DNA from: DUNY01 sp964520055
GTDB lineage: Bacteria > Bacillota > Thermosediminibacteria > Thermosediminibacterales > Tepidanaerobacteraceae
Assembly (NCBI GenBank): GCA_964520055.1
Contig: CAZFME010000007.1
Coordinates: forward strand, 1 to 37,225
Length of the DNA stretch: 37,225 nucleotides
Direction of reading: 5' to 3'
The position numbers and the translations under genes were made by a program. This document shows, in pieces, positions 23,563 through 31,750 of the stretch. The notes below the pieces were generated by a model. The model saw nothing but the letters and a program-made list of their open reading frames with translations. It was not told where the DNA came from and ran no database searches. Numbering within the stretch: the first letter of the stretch is position 1; each line of letters begins with the position of its first letter.

Positions 23563-23757
23563 ATGGTCAGTAAAATGCAGCTTAATTCTGTAGGTGAAGT
23601 GTGCCCGGGATATCTTCCGGCTGATAATGCTTCATGGATGCTATCGACGGTGGACAGTGAAAAAGATGCAAGCTGTGAATCATGTATTCATTGGGAAGAA
23701 AACCGATGTAATATTGACCTTTTCGATAAGATTTTATCAAGCCTTGATCAGACTTAA
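23563..23757 (+). CDS. Small cysteine-motif protein (64 residues), unknown
   Basis: A short plus-strand gene with an excellent ribosome site (AGGAGG, eight bases). The protein has a single Cys at position 14 and a C-terminal CESCIHWEENRC cluster, three cysteines plus a His in twelve residues, able to bind a metal or Fe-S centre. There is no signal peptide or membrane segment. I do not recognise the family. It stands alone between yprA (opposite strand) and a minus-strand cluster. The strong ribosome site and the coherent C-terminal motif argue for a real gene; the minus-strand reading of the same bases has no ribosome site. Confidence 0.6.
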   Translation: MVSKMQLNSVGEVCPGYLPADNASWMLSTVDSEKDASCESCIHWEENRCNIDLFDKILSSLDQT

Positions 23758-23990
23758 CATTGGTAGGGAATATGGCACTTGAAAAAATTTTACACAAAAA
23801 ACCCTACATCTATGCTGCCATTTCCCTCATCGTTAATTTCTACCTTTTATAAAGTATGTGCTACAGGTATATATCTTTCATCAAACTATCTCCGCTTGGT
23901 TGTTTTTCATACTAATTGCTCTTGGAGGGCACATAACCTTATTTGTTCTAAATTATTATATAAATAAAAATGGGTTTTGTTGAATATATA

Positions 23991-24227
23991 TCACTTTGGC
24001 ATGTTTTTTTTGTAGTTTATACCAATTTCACTGCTGATGTTTCCCAGATGTTCTCTTACCTTTTTTACTTTTTTCAAGTCATAACCGATAAGATCCGCTA
24101 TTTCATCATCTCGCAGGCCTAAGGACACTGCATCTAAAAATAGGTACAAATCCACATCATATTCTTTTTTTATCTGATCGGCACTTACATCTATCTTGTT
24201 AGAAGAACTTTTTTGATTATCAGTCAT
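23991..24227 (-). CDS. Small helix-turn-helix-like protein (78 residues)
   Basis: A charged 78-residue protein. Its centre, LGLRDDEIADLIGYDLKKVKKVREHL, has the spacing of a helix-turn-helix such as those of small sigma-region-4-like or RNA polymerase-linked factors. No other domain is visible. AGGTGG six bases before the ATG supports the start. It follows the DUF421 gene by 21 bp and is probably the last gene of that operon. Function is not known; a DNA-binding role is inference. Confidence 0.65.
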   Translation of the reverse strand: MTDNQKSSSNKIDVSADQIKKEYDVDLYLFLDAVSLGLRDDEIADLIGYDLKKVKKVREHLGNISSEIGINYKKNMPK

Positions 24228-24248
24228 GATATCCCACCTATACCGGCT

Positions 24249-24953
24249 TTACTGTGAAGTCGCTTCCGTCACCCGCTCAACGCTAACATTGCCCTCTTCA
24301 TCAATCCAAGCGGATCTTATTTCTTTGAGTCTCCCTATCCCTTTTTGGTTTAATTGCCTGAGCATTAGGTCTATACTAACCCCAAGCCTATCTAAATTAT
24401 CCTGAACTACTTCGCCCTGCTCTATTACCAAAGTGGGAAAAATCCCTTGATTTGACCACAGGCCCAGATCTCTGGGTGTTACTGTTTGCATGTATTTTTT
24501 CTTTATGACACTTAATTTGCCATTGGGCTCTATGGCGGCTTCTTCTACTTCATTAATATTGGTCACCCCTTTTTCTCTCAGCAAAATAAGTAAATCCGCC
24601 ATGGTAATTCGTTCTTTTTTCAAATTAGCTATAATAACCTCTCCGTTTCTCACAAGGACCCGGGATGTGCCCTGCAAAAAATTCTCGACCTTGCGGTTTT
24701 TGGTTATTAATATAGCCAGCGTATAATTCAATAATGATGTAATGATGACCGGAAAAATACCGTGAGTGATTTTTATATCGTGATCTTCCAGCGGTATTGC
24801 AATAGCAGATCCCATTATAATCATAAATATAAGATCAAAGGGCGAGAGCTGTGCAACAGTTCGCTTGCCCATGAGTCTCACCAACACAAGGCTTACCGTA
24901 AATAGGATTATCGACTTATATGTGTGCAAAAATAGATCTTTTAATATAGTCAT
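24249..24953 (-). CDS. DUF421 (YetF/YrbG-type) membrane protein
   Basis: A 234-residue protein with three N-terminal membrane helices (LFLHTYKSIILFTVSLVLVRL, PFDLIFMIIMGSAIAIPL, GIFPVIITSLLNYTLAILI) followed by a cytosolic alpha/beta domain carrying the VLVRNGEVIIANLKKERIT and INEVEEAAIEPNGKLSVIKK motifs, as in the DUF421 family. Family members in Bacillus, such as YetF, are membrane proteins of uncertain function, some in spore-associated operons. The start ATG overlaps the stop of the upstream helical gene (ATGA), so the two are translationally coupled. Length is typical. Confidence 0.88.
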   Translation of the reverse strand: MTILKDLFLHTYKSIILFTVSLVLVRLMGKRTVAQLSPFDLIFMIIMGSAIAIPLEDHDIKITHGIFPVIITSLLNYTLAILITKNRKVENFLQGTSRVLVRNGEVIIANLKKERITMADLLILLREKGVTNINEVEEAAIEPNGKLSVIKKKYMQTVTPRDLGLWSNQGIFPTLVIEQGEVVQDNLDRLGVSIDLMLRQLNQKGIGRLKEIRSAWIDEEGNVSVERVTEATSQ

Positions 24954-25372
24954 AGACTTTTCACCTTTTTATCAATTTTATCGAGAGCTTTGATCATCCT
25001 ACCATAATTTGTCATTAAATTTATGCCATTTCCTGCATCTGCCATGGCTTCAGCCGCTTTCAACATGGATTTTTGTATTTCTTCCATTAGCATACACTGA
25101 CTTTCAAATATTTTGTGTCGGATAGAAGTAAGAAGTTTTTTTTTGGCCAAAATGTTCCCCTCCTCCGACATATCTGCCAGAGCTTCACTCATAATTCCTA
25201 TTTCTTTTATGTCTTTATTCAGTTTTACCAGACTGGAAGATTTCAGTAACGCCTGTTGAAGATTGTCATCCACTTGACTTTCTATATCTTTTATAGAATC
25301 TGCCAGTTTTTTCAGATTGTCTTTATATGCAAGCATATAACTTGTAAATTCTAATATGGACGGATTCTTCAT
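24950..25372 (-). CDS. All-helical cytoplasmic protein coupled to DUF421 (function unknown)
   Basis: A 140-residue protein with no membrane segment or signal. It reads as a bundle of long amphipathic helices with heptad-like patterns (LKKLADSIKDIESQVDDNLQQALL, then LLTSIRHKIFESQCMLMEEI and MLKAAEAMADAGNGINLMTNYG). No catalytic motif is visible and I do not recognise the family. ATG 25372 has AAGGGAAAG upstream and is better than the GTG six codons earlier. The 4-bp overlap with the DUF421 start makes the two likely partners, for example a soluble subunit of the membrane protein; that is inference. Confidence 0.65.
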   Translation of the reverse strand: MKNPSILEFTSYMLAYKDNLKKLADSIKDIESQVDDNLQQALLKSSSLVKLNKDIKEIGIMSEALADMSEEGNILAKKKLLTSIRHKIFESQCMLMEEIQKSMLKAAEAMADAGNGINLMTNYGRMIKALDKIDKKVKSL

Positions 25373-25563
25373 ATTTATCTTTCCCTTCACTTCTTCTATT
25401 TATTTTAAGGATTATGGCAGTTTTTATACACCAATATTTCCAATAAATATACAGTTGCTTCAAATCCTAAATTTGATATACTTGATTATGGTATGGAAAA
25501 TTACTTGGTGCTGATAATGGTACCTCATATGAGTTTTTTATACAATTGAGTTGAGGTGGAAGT

Positions 25564-26790
25564 ATGAAAAGGATTATATGTACAGTAACTGTGTTTTTTT
25601 TATTGATTTTTTTAACGTCCATGGCATTTGCTAACATAGGCCAAACAGTGCCTCCTCCAACTATCTCCGGCGAAGCTGGAATTCTGATGGATGTTTCTAC
25701 CGGAAAAGTGTTATATGAAAAGAATGCTCATATTCGGCTGGAACCTGCCAGTATAACGAAGATAATGACAGCCGTTTTGGCTCTGGAAAAAGGACAGCTT
25801 TCAGATATTGTGATAACAAGCAATGCACCTCTTTCAGCAGAAGGAACCAGGATTTATCTTGAAGAAGGGGAGCAATTGACTTTAGAGCAAATGCTCTACG
25901 GCATGATGCTCAATTCCGGGAATGACGCAGCTATTGCCATAGCGGAACATATAAGTGGGAGTGTTGAAACTTTTGTGCAAATGATGAATGAGAAGGCCCG
26001 AGAAATCGGAGCTAAAAATACCACTTTTGTAAACCCTAATGGTTTATCGGAAGAGGGTCATTTGACCACTGCCTATGATTTGGCTCTTATTTCTCGTTAT
26101 GCTCTTTTAAATTTTCCGAAATTCAAAGAAATAGCCTCCACCAAAACCATAGAAATACCTTGGCAGGGACAAGAGTGGGACCGGCAACTCATTAATTTGA
26201 ATAAACTCCTATGGAATTATGAGGGAGCTGATGGAATAAAGACCGGATATACCAGTACTGCCGGTTCGACTTTGGCTGCATCGGCAACCCGGGAAGGATG
26301 GCAGCTGATTTCGGTTATCCTGAAATCTGATTCCAACGTTTCGGCCGACAGCATGGCTTTACTGGACTATGGCTTTGCAAATTTTGAAATTAAAGATGTC
26401 ATAGAAAAAAATACCCGGGTAAGTAAAGAAAATGTCAAATACGGTGATCCGGTCGAACTAGTTGTCAAAGATGGATTTACTACAGTTGTAGAAAAAAACA
26501 GTTTGCCAATTACTCAAAAGATCGTTATAAATACGGAAATAAAAGCGCCTATAAGCAAAAATGAAACTCTTGGGCAGATGATATTTTATCAAGGCGATAA
26601 AAAACTGGGTAGTGTTGATTTGATAGCCACTGATGATATTAAAAGAAAGATACATACCTACTGGTGGTTTTGGCCCCTTTCAATTTCTATGGCTGTATAC
26701 ATACCTTTTAGGATAATGGTAGGTATAAGGCGATATAAAAGACATAAGAAAAGGATACGCTACGTTTCTTATATGAAAAGGTACAAGTAA
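25564..26790 (+). CDS. D-alanyl-D-alanine carboxypeptidase (DacA/DacF type)
   Basis: Penicillin-binding protein that trims the terminal D-Ala of peptidoglycan stems, outside the membrane. A signal peptide is present (MKRIICTVTVFFLLIFLTSMAFA). The three active-site motifs are complete: SITK (Ser63-Lys66), SGN (118-120) and KTG (226-228). A PBP5-like beta domain follows (about 285-375), and the C-terminus has a membrane helix (WWFWPLSISMAVYIPFRIMV) and a Lys/Arg-rich tail that anchors it. Length 408 is usual. GAGGTGGAAGT precedes the ATG. It is convergent with the 3D-domain gene across a shared terminator. DacF of spore formers is similar, but a spore role cannot be decided here. Confidence 0.93.
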   Translation: MKRIICTVTVFFLLIFLTSMAFANIGQTVPPPTISGEAGILMDVSTGKVLYEKNAHIRLEPASITKIMTAVLALEKGQLSDIVITSNAPLSAEGTRIYLEEGEQLTLEQMLYGMMLNSGNDAAIAIAEHISGSVETFVQMMNEKAREIGAKNTTFVNPNGLSEEGHLTTAYDLALISRYALLNFPKFKEIASTKTIEIPWQGQEWDRQLINLNKLLWNYEGADGIKTGYTSTAGSTLAASATREGWQLISVILKSDSNVSADSMALLDYGFANFEIKDVIEKNTRVSKENVKYGDPVELVVKDGFTTVVEKNSLPITQKIVINTEIKAPISKNETLGQMIFYQGDKKLGSVDLIATDDIKRKIHTYWWFWPLSISMAVYIPFRIMVGIRRYKRHKKRIRYVSYMKRYK

Positions 26791-26803
26791 AAGAATTAAA
26801 AAT

Positions 26804-26848
26804 AGAGCATCACAAAACTATTTAAAACGGAGTTTTGTAATGCTCTTT
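26804..26848. terminator. Shared terminator between the carboxypeptidase and the 3D-domain gene
   Basis: AGAGCATCACAAAACT pairs with AGTTTTGTAATGCTCT (one mismatch), then TTTT on the plus strand. Both neighbouring genes converge on it. Confidence 0.85.
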
Positions 26849-26863
26849 TAATATTGCTATTTT

Positions 26864-27820
26864 TTACTTTAATATATATACGGTAACCCATCGCCTTCCG
26901 AAACGCCTTGTTTCTTCAGCGGTGTTTAAAAACAGGTCTATTTTATCACCCTTTATTGCTCCTCCTGTATCCTCAGCCCGTGCAAAACCATAACCCTCAA
27001 CATAGACTTTGGCTCCTAAAGCAATAACTTTTGGATCCACTGCAACCACTCCCACCCTAGCTACTGTTCCGGTAGCAGTCCGGTTGCCGGTATGAGTGTA
27101 AGCAGTAGCCAACATACGACGTTTTTCAGTATAGGAAAAATCCACACCGCCACGTGATGCCAGTTGAACCGTCCCCGTAAGCACAATCTGTGGTTTGGGA
27201 GCTTTTAGTATCCTAGATTCCGTTGTTGCTGAAACAACTTTGCCATTTTCAAGTATTTCTATGGTTTTTACTTCTTCCTGACCTTCCTCGCCCTTTTGTG
27301 TTACTTTTTTTTCACCTAATGGGAGGTTAAAGTCCTTTCTTGATACAATCTCATAGGGTATCGTCTTGATTTCAGTTGTAACTCTTTGTTCAACCCTGGC
27401 TATGGTTATTTGGCCGGTTTCGGATATGTAATCACAAAGAGCCGGTTGGATTTTATCCTTTTCACCTAGACTTATTTTGGCCTTTGCCAAAAGATTTACC
27501 ACCACATCCGGTTGGGTTTTTACTGTTATTTGTTCCCCGTCAACGGTTATATTTACCGGAAAAGCCCTTTTTATCGTTATCTGCATGCCTTTCCTGAGCT
27601 TTGTATTCGGACTTGGCATAACCACATCCTCTGGGTCTAAAACTATATTTTCATGTGCCAGCAATTCCTCTACGGTTTTTGTAAAGGTTGCAACTTTAAC
27701 TGATTTATCTCCCTCTCTAATAATCACCTCTTTTTCCAAAGTGGTGTAGATAGCCGCTCCGGTCAGAAATAATGCCACTATTCCGGAGGCAACAGCCCAA
27801 CGGGCTTTCAGCGAAAACAC
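26864..27820 (-). CDS. YabE-like 3D-domain cell-wall protein with DUF348 and G5 domains
   Basis: Secreted or membrane-anchored cell-wall protein, probably a lytic transglycosylase of the MltA-like 3D family. An N-terminal hydrophobic helix (VASGIVALFLTGAAIYTTL) serves as an uncleaved anchor or signal. Then come two DUF348 units (KVATFTKTVEELLAHENIVL and the KTQPDVVVNLLAKAKISL copy), a G5 domain (about 155-215), and the C-terminal 3D domain with the three conserved Asp in VGVVAVDPKVIALG, AEDTGGAIKGDKIDLFL. The 318-residue length fits YabE-like proteins. It is transcribed towards the carboxypeptidase gene and shares its terminator. Regulation cannot be seen. Confidence 0.9.
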   Translation of the reverse strand: MFSLKARWAVASGIVALFLTGAAIYTTLEKEVIIREGDKSVKVATFTKTVEELLAHENIVLDPEDVVMPSPNTKLRKGMQITIKRAFPVNITVDGEQITVKTQPDVVVNLLAKAKISLGEKDKIQPALCDYISETGQITIARVEQRVTTEIKTIPYEIVSRKDFNLPLGEKKVTQKGEEGQEEVKTIEILENGKVVSATTESRILKAPKPQIVLTGTVQLASRGGVDFSYTEKRRMLATAYTHTGNRTATGTVARVGVVAVDPKVIALGAKVYVEGYGFARAEDTGGAIKGDKIDLFLNTAEETRRFGRRWVTVYILK

Positions 27821-27942
27821 AAAATTCCCCCTTTTGTTAAAGGTCTTTTAAGGATTTCTACATTTTTTCAAAAAAACCTTTTTCCATTTAATGCTTCTTT
27901 TATATATTATATATTACTTATATCAAAAGTATACACAGGTTG

Positions 27943-29301
27943 TCAAACTTTGATTTGCTTCCAATTGCCCTGTTTAAACCTCAAGACCATCAATAGGGCT
28001 TGCACGGCAAATTGAACTGCCGTAGCCATCCAAACATATATAATCGGTTTTTCAAATACAAGTACTATCAGAAAAATCAAAGGTAAACGGACTATCCATG
28101 TACATATAAAACCTATTTTAAAAGTACCACGAGTGTCCCCAGCCCCTCTAAGAGCTCCCCCTAAAGCCATTGCAATGGCAATGGTAGGCTGTTCAAAGGC
28201 TGCTACCCTGATACAAGCAGCTGCAGTATCTTCAACTTCACGCACACTTGTGAACAGGCTCATCAGTTGACGGGGAAATAACAAAAACAACAACCCTACA
28301 ACGCTCATTAAGATTAACGCATATTTCGTGGCAACCCAGGCGCTTCTTTTAGCCTCATCTGGTCGATCAGCTCCAAGGTTTTGCCCCACTAATGTCGCAG
28401 CAGCCACTGAGAAACCGTATCCGGGCATAAATGACATGGATTCTGCGCTTACCGCTACCTGGTGAGCAGCAAAGGGCACGGTTCCCAGATGAGCGATCCA
28501 AATAGAAGATATAAGCCGGCTGCCACTATGGGAAAACTCTTCAAGGCAGGAAGGCAAGCTTAGCTTTGAAATTTGCCTTATCACATCAATATCTATTTTT
28601 AATGCCTCTTTTAAGTTTAACCTAATCGTGTCTTTACTTAATAAAAGATACCCAAGAGTAATCACAGCCCCAAATACTTGGGCCAAGGCAGTAGCCAGGG
28701 CGGCACCTTTGACTTCTAATCGTGGAAAACCAAAATGCCCAAAAATCAAAACATAGTCACCAACAACATTTATCGTATTGGCTACAAGTGCCGACACCAT
28801 GGGGAGTCGTGTATTGCCGGCACCCCTGAGGGCGGCGTTCATCACCATTGTCGGTATCAGAAAAACAATTCCACTTGTGATTATTTTTACATAATTAATT
28901 CCCATCAAAATCACTGAAGGATCCTTCATGGTCGAATAAAAAAACGGCCTTGCCAATAAAGTATTTAATACCACCAATGAAAGGCTTAAAACCCAAGAAA
29001 TTAAAAATGATTGTGAGACAACTCGGTTTGCCTTTTCCGATTGTCCGGCACCGACATAACGCGCCACAAGGGCTGAAGTCCCTATACCCATAGCTGAAAT
29101 GATATTTACCAAAGTGAAAGCCAGTTGCGAACCAAAACCAACAGCACTGAGTGCTTCAGCACTTAACCTACCAACCATGGCAGTATCCATCATCCACACA
29201 GCCGTATGTAGTACATTTTCCAAAATAGCCGGTAATGCCAATTTAATTATCGTTTGCTGGAGTGAAGCTTTTGTTTCGGTGTTACTGCTTAATATTTCCA
29301 T
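27943..29301 (-). CDS. MATE family multidrug/toxin efflux transporter
   Basis: A 452-residue polytopic membrane protein with about twelve hydrophobic segments and two MatE repeats. The first repeat begins LALPAILENVLHTAVWMMDTAMVGRLSAEALSAVGFGSQL; the second contains HQVAVSAESMSFMPGYGFSVAAATLVGQNLGA, both standard MATE signatures. It should export cationic or organic compounds in exchange for Na+ or H+; substrate is unknown. The ATG follows TGAGGT. It is divergent from rocD over a 306-bp gap; a TATAAT box on the minus strand at 29350-29355 is a likely promoter, though its -35 partner is weak. Confidence 0.93.
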   Translation of the reverse strand: MEILSSNTETKASLQQTIIKLALPAILENVLHTAVWMMDTAMVGRLSAEALSAVGFGSQLAFTLVNIISAMGIGTSALVARYVGAGQSEKANRVVSQSFLISWVLSLSLVVLNTLLARPFFYSTMKDPSVILMGINYVKIITSGIVFLIPTMVMNAALRGAGNTRLPMVSALVANTINVVGDYVLIFGHFGFPRLEVKGAALATALAQVFGAVITLGYLLLSKDTIRLNLKEALKIDIDVIRQISKLSLPSCLEEFSHSGSRLISSIWIAHLGTVPFAAHQVAVSAESMSFMPGYGFSVAAATLVGQNLGADRPDEAKRSAWVATKYALILMSVVGLLFLLFPRQLMSLFTSVREVEDTAAACIRVAAFEQPTIAIAMALGGALRGAGDTRGTFKIGFICTWIVRLPLIFLIVLVFEKPIIYVWMATAVQFAVQALLMVLRFKQGNWKQIKV

Positions 29302-29495
29302 GTATTTACCTCACATATTAATATAAGCTAGACTTGTTGTCTGTAGAATATTATACTTGAAAAAAACGTTTTTGAATACCTAAGTTATTTCACAATTTTA
29401 TTATTGACAATAAGGCTGTAAAGGGTTATATTAAATAATGTATATATATGCAGTTACCTGCATGATAATATTTTTCGCGCTTAACGGATATATTC

Positions 29496-29504
29496 TGATA
29501 TAAT
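29496..29504 (+). promoter_or_regulatory. Extended -10 promoter of rocD
   Basis: TGATATAAT, an extended -10, lies 104 bp upstream of the rocD ATG. The -35 hexamer is weak. In the same 306-bp gap (29302-29607) are a small inverted repeat ATGCAG-TTAC-CTGCAT (29449-29464) and two copies of TTATAATTAT just before the ribosome site, possible operator elements. Confidence 0.5.
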
Positions 29505-29607
29505 GCTGTTTTCTATGGCTTTAACTTTTATTTATAGGTATATTTTTAGTGCGAAAACATTATAATTATACATATTAACTTATAATTATTAATAAGGGGG
29601 TTTACAA

Positions 29608-30798
29608 ATGTCTAAAAGTAAACAAATAATTGAGATTACCGAAAAGTATAGTGCCCGCAATTATAACCCGTTACCGGTGGTTGTGAGCAAAGCCAAAGGA
29701 GTCTGGGTTGAAGACTTGGATGGAAACAAATACATGGATATGCTCAGTGCTTACTCGGCTGTAAGCCAAGGGCATTGCCATCCTAAAATCATCTCTGCAC
29801 TCAAGGAACAAGCCGAAAAGGTGACATTGACATCCAGAGCTTTTCACAATGATAAGATGGGGCCATTCTGCCAAAAAATATCTGAGCTTACCGGGAAAGA
29901 CCTGGTTCTGCCCATGAATACCGGAGCCGAGGCTGTGGAAACAGCTATTAAAGCTGCCCGGCGCTGGGCCTATGATGTAAAAAAACTTCCCGAAAACTCA
30001 GCAGAAATTATCGTATGTCAGGATAATTTCCACGGCCGTACCACTACGATCATCTCTTTTTCTTCAGAAGAAGATAATAAAAGAGGTTTTGGCCCTTTTA
30101 CTCCGGGATTCAAGATTATCCCCTATGGCGATATTGAAGCACTCAAATCTGCTATCACACCACATACTGCTGCTTTCCTAGTGGAGCCCCTTCAGGGTGA
30201 GGCAGGTATAAATATACCGTATGACGGGTATTTAAAAGATGCATATGAACTATGCAAACAAAATAATGTGCTTTTTATGGCCGATGAAATCCAGACTGGC
30301 CTCGGCCGCACCGGAAAAATGTTTGCCTGTGATTGGGAAAATGTTGTGCCAGACATCTATATCTTAGGTAAAGCCCTTGGTGGCGGCATGATGCCTGTTT
30401 CTGCAGTGGTGGCAAATAAAGATATTTTAGGGCTTTTCGAACCCGGTTCCCATGGTTCCACTTTCGGAGGCAATCCCTTGGCTTGTGCCTGTGCCATTGC
30501 GGCTCTTGAGGTTATAGAAGAAGAAAACCTCGTTGAACGTTCCTTAAAGATAGGTGAATATTTTCAGGGTAAACTCAAGGAAATCAGAAACCCGATTATT
30601 AAAGACATTCGGGGCAAAGGTCTCCTTATCGGCCTTGAGTTGACAGAAGCAGCCCGGCCTTATTGTGAAGCCTTAATGGAAAATGGCCTCCTGTGCAAGG
30701 ATACTCACGCTGCCGTCATCCGCTTCGCTCCACCGCTCATTATCACAGAAGAGGAAATTGATTGGGCGATGGAAAAGATAAAGGAGGTTTTGGCATAA
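29608..30798 (+). CDS. rocD: Ornithine aminotransferase
   Basis: PLP enzyme that moves the delta-amino group of ornithine to 2-oxoglutarate, giving glutamate-5-semialdehyde, in arginine/proline interconversion. The 396 residues follow the class III aminotransferase plan: MLSAYSAVSQGHCHP (the tyrosine near 49 typical of OAT), NTGAEAVETAIKAAR near 104, a glycine-rich GRTTTIISFS, the Asp of MADEIQTGLGRTG (Asp226), the Schiff-base lysine in ILGKALGGG (Lys255), and the ending APPLIITEEEI. AAGGGGGTT precedes the ATG. It is alone, followed by its own terminator. Acetylornithine aminotransferase is the main alternative; the N-terminal motifs and lone context favour RocD. Confidence 0.93.
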   Translation: MSKSKQIIEITEKYSARNYNPLPVVVSKAKGVWVEDLDGNKYMDMLSAYSAVSQGHCHPKIISALKEQAEKVTLTSRAFHNDKMGPFCQKISELTGKDLVLPMNTGAEAVETAIKAARRWAYDVKKLPENSAEIIVCQDNFHGRTTTIISFSSEEDNKRGFGPFTPGFKIIPYGDIEALKSAITPHTAAFLVEPLQGEAGINIPYDGYLKDAYELCKQNNVLFMADEIQTGLGRTGKMFACDWENVVPDIYILGKALGGGMMPVSAVVANKDILGLFEPGSHGSTFGGNPLACACAIAALEVIEEENLVERSLKIGEYFQGKLKEIRNPIIKDIRGKGLLIGLELTEAARPYCEALMENGLLCKDTHAAVIRFAPPLIITEEEIDWAMEKIKEVLA

Positions 30799-30800
30799 CC

Positions 30801-30828
30801 AAAGAGGTGCTCCGGGAGCACCTCTTTT
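30801..30828 (+). terminator. Intrinsic terminator of rocD
   Basis: AAAGAGGTGCT pairs with AGCACCTCTTT around a short CCGGG loop, with TTTT at the end, starting two bases after the stop codon. Confidence 0.9.
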
Positions 30829-30855
30829 GAATATTTCGGGACGGGTTCGAAACTG

Positions 30856-30973
30856 CTGAAAAAGTCAGGTTGTCATCCTGAACCGAAGGTGAAGGATCTT
30901 GATTTTGTGCCACTTATAGATCCCTCGGTCGGTCGTTGTCTCCCTCAGAATGGCAAATTAAATACTTTTTCAG
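30856..30973. mobile_element. MITE-like repeat with CTGAAAAAGT terminal inverted repeats
   Basis: Ends CTGAAAAAGT (30856-30865) and ACTTTTTCAG (30964-30973) are perfect inverted repeats. Inside, TTGTCATCCTGA…GGATCT pairs with AGATCC…TCAGAATGGCAA. The core matches the widely spread clostridial repeat of the form TTGTCATCCTGA…AGGATCT…CTCAGAATGACA. It has no coding capacity and interrupts a methyltransferase-like reading frame. Confidence 0.65.
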
Positions 30974-31167
30974 TCACATAAATTACATCATGTTTTGCAA
31001 TTTCATATAGCAAATCTTTTTCAAATTCACCTTTATTAATGCATTCTTCACAAACTACAATTTGTTTAATTTTCGCCTCTTCCTCGATGGCTTCTTTAAT
31101 AAGCTTTATCCCTTCAATAATAAAGCAATTTNNNNNNNNNNATCTCGGACTGTTCTTTTTTATTCAT
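30945..31167 (-). pseudogene. N-terminal relic of a SpoU/TrmH-type RNA methyltransferase
   Basis: Reading from ATG 31167, MNKKEQSEI is followed by ten N and then NCFIIEGIKLIKEAIEEE … VVCEECINKGEF … YVTEKV, which resembles the substrate-binding N-terminal domain of TrmH/SpoU 2'-O-methyltransferases (FxxEGxKLIxEA and a closing VSEKVF). The frame enters the MITE-like repeat at CTGAAAAAGT and stops at once at 30945-30947; the catalytic SPOUT domain is absent. The flanking frames differ only because the real gap length is unknown. Confidence 0.55.
31132..31141. other. Assembly gap of ten N inside the methyltransferase relic
   Basis: Ten consecutive N, the same length as the gap in btuF, so a fixed-size placeholder. 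The reading frames on the two sides do not agree, meaning the true length is not ten. Confidence 0.98.
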
Positions 31168-31265
31168 CTTGACAATGGCTGCACCTATTCAGATAAATTA
31201 ATCTTCCACTCTGTATAAACTCAATATTTATTCACCGTTACTGATTTGTATTTTTAAGTTGTTCA

Positions 31266-31306
31266 AATCAATATCCAGTCCTCCATACATAATACGGATA
31301 TTGATT
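31266..31306 (-). terminator. Hairpin after the DUF4236 gene
   Basis: AATCAATATCC and GGATATTGATT form an 11-bp perfect stem around a 19-base loop, 13 bases past the DUF4236 stop. There is no T-tract, so it may be an RNA-stabilising structure. The same region also reads as a peptide ending MYGGLDIDLNN…, which I could not identify. 31168-31265 shows nothing else. Confidence 0.4.
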
Positions 31307-31318
31307 CAATAAACCTCT

Positions 31319-31600
31319 TTATTTGAGTTTTGTTCCGCAGTTCGAGCAAAAATTAGCTTTTGCGGTCACCGGACTATTGCAATTGGGGCAATTGGGCCGC
31401 TTTTTGGAGCTCTTTTCCCCTATTACCTCGGTGCTATATATTCCTGTTCCAGGGATACCAATTGTCCGACGAACCTTTTTATCCGGACCCACCGAAACTC
31501 TGCAGCCTGGAACACCTGCTGAAAAACCAATACCGGACTTAGATAGATTTATTCTAAACAATTTTCCAATTCCTATTGATTTTCTTATACGCCAACCCAT
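31319..31600 (-). CDS. DUF4236 protein with C-terminal zinc ribbon
   Basis: A 93-residue protein. The first ~55 residues are the DUF4236 domain (RIRKSIGIGKLFRINLSKSG, GFSAGVPGCRVSVGPDKKVRRTIGIPGTGIYSTE), a short beta-rich module of unknown role found in many bacteria and phages. It ends in a double-CxxC zinc ribbon (CPNCNSPVTAKANFCSNCG). GGGAGGAAG upstream supports the ATG. It may bind nucleic acid or a protein partner; nothing in the context decides. It lies downstream of the SIMPL gene by about 150 bp. Confidence 0.85.
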   Translation of the reverse strand: MGWRIRKSIGIGKLFRINLSKSGIGFSAGVPGCRVSVGPDKKVRRTIGIPGTGIYSTEVIGEKSSKKRPNCPNCNSPVTAKANFCSNCGTKLK

Positions 31601-31750
31601 TATCAGTCTTCCTCCCGCTTTACTATTTTGTCACTATTCATCTATAAAATAATCATTATCTTCATGGTTTTGATGAGAATATCCATTGGTTTTTTTAAAG
31701 TTATATCTAAACAAATTGCGAGAGATAATGCCCCTCCTGATAATACTATA

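Noticed and set aside
31634..31729. Short minus-strand frame after the SIMPL gene with AGGAGG before an ATT/ATC codon
   Set aside because: No ATG, GTG or TTG at the right distance; about 31 codons with no recognisable motif, so chance is likely.
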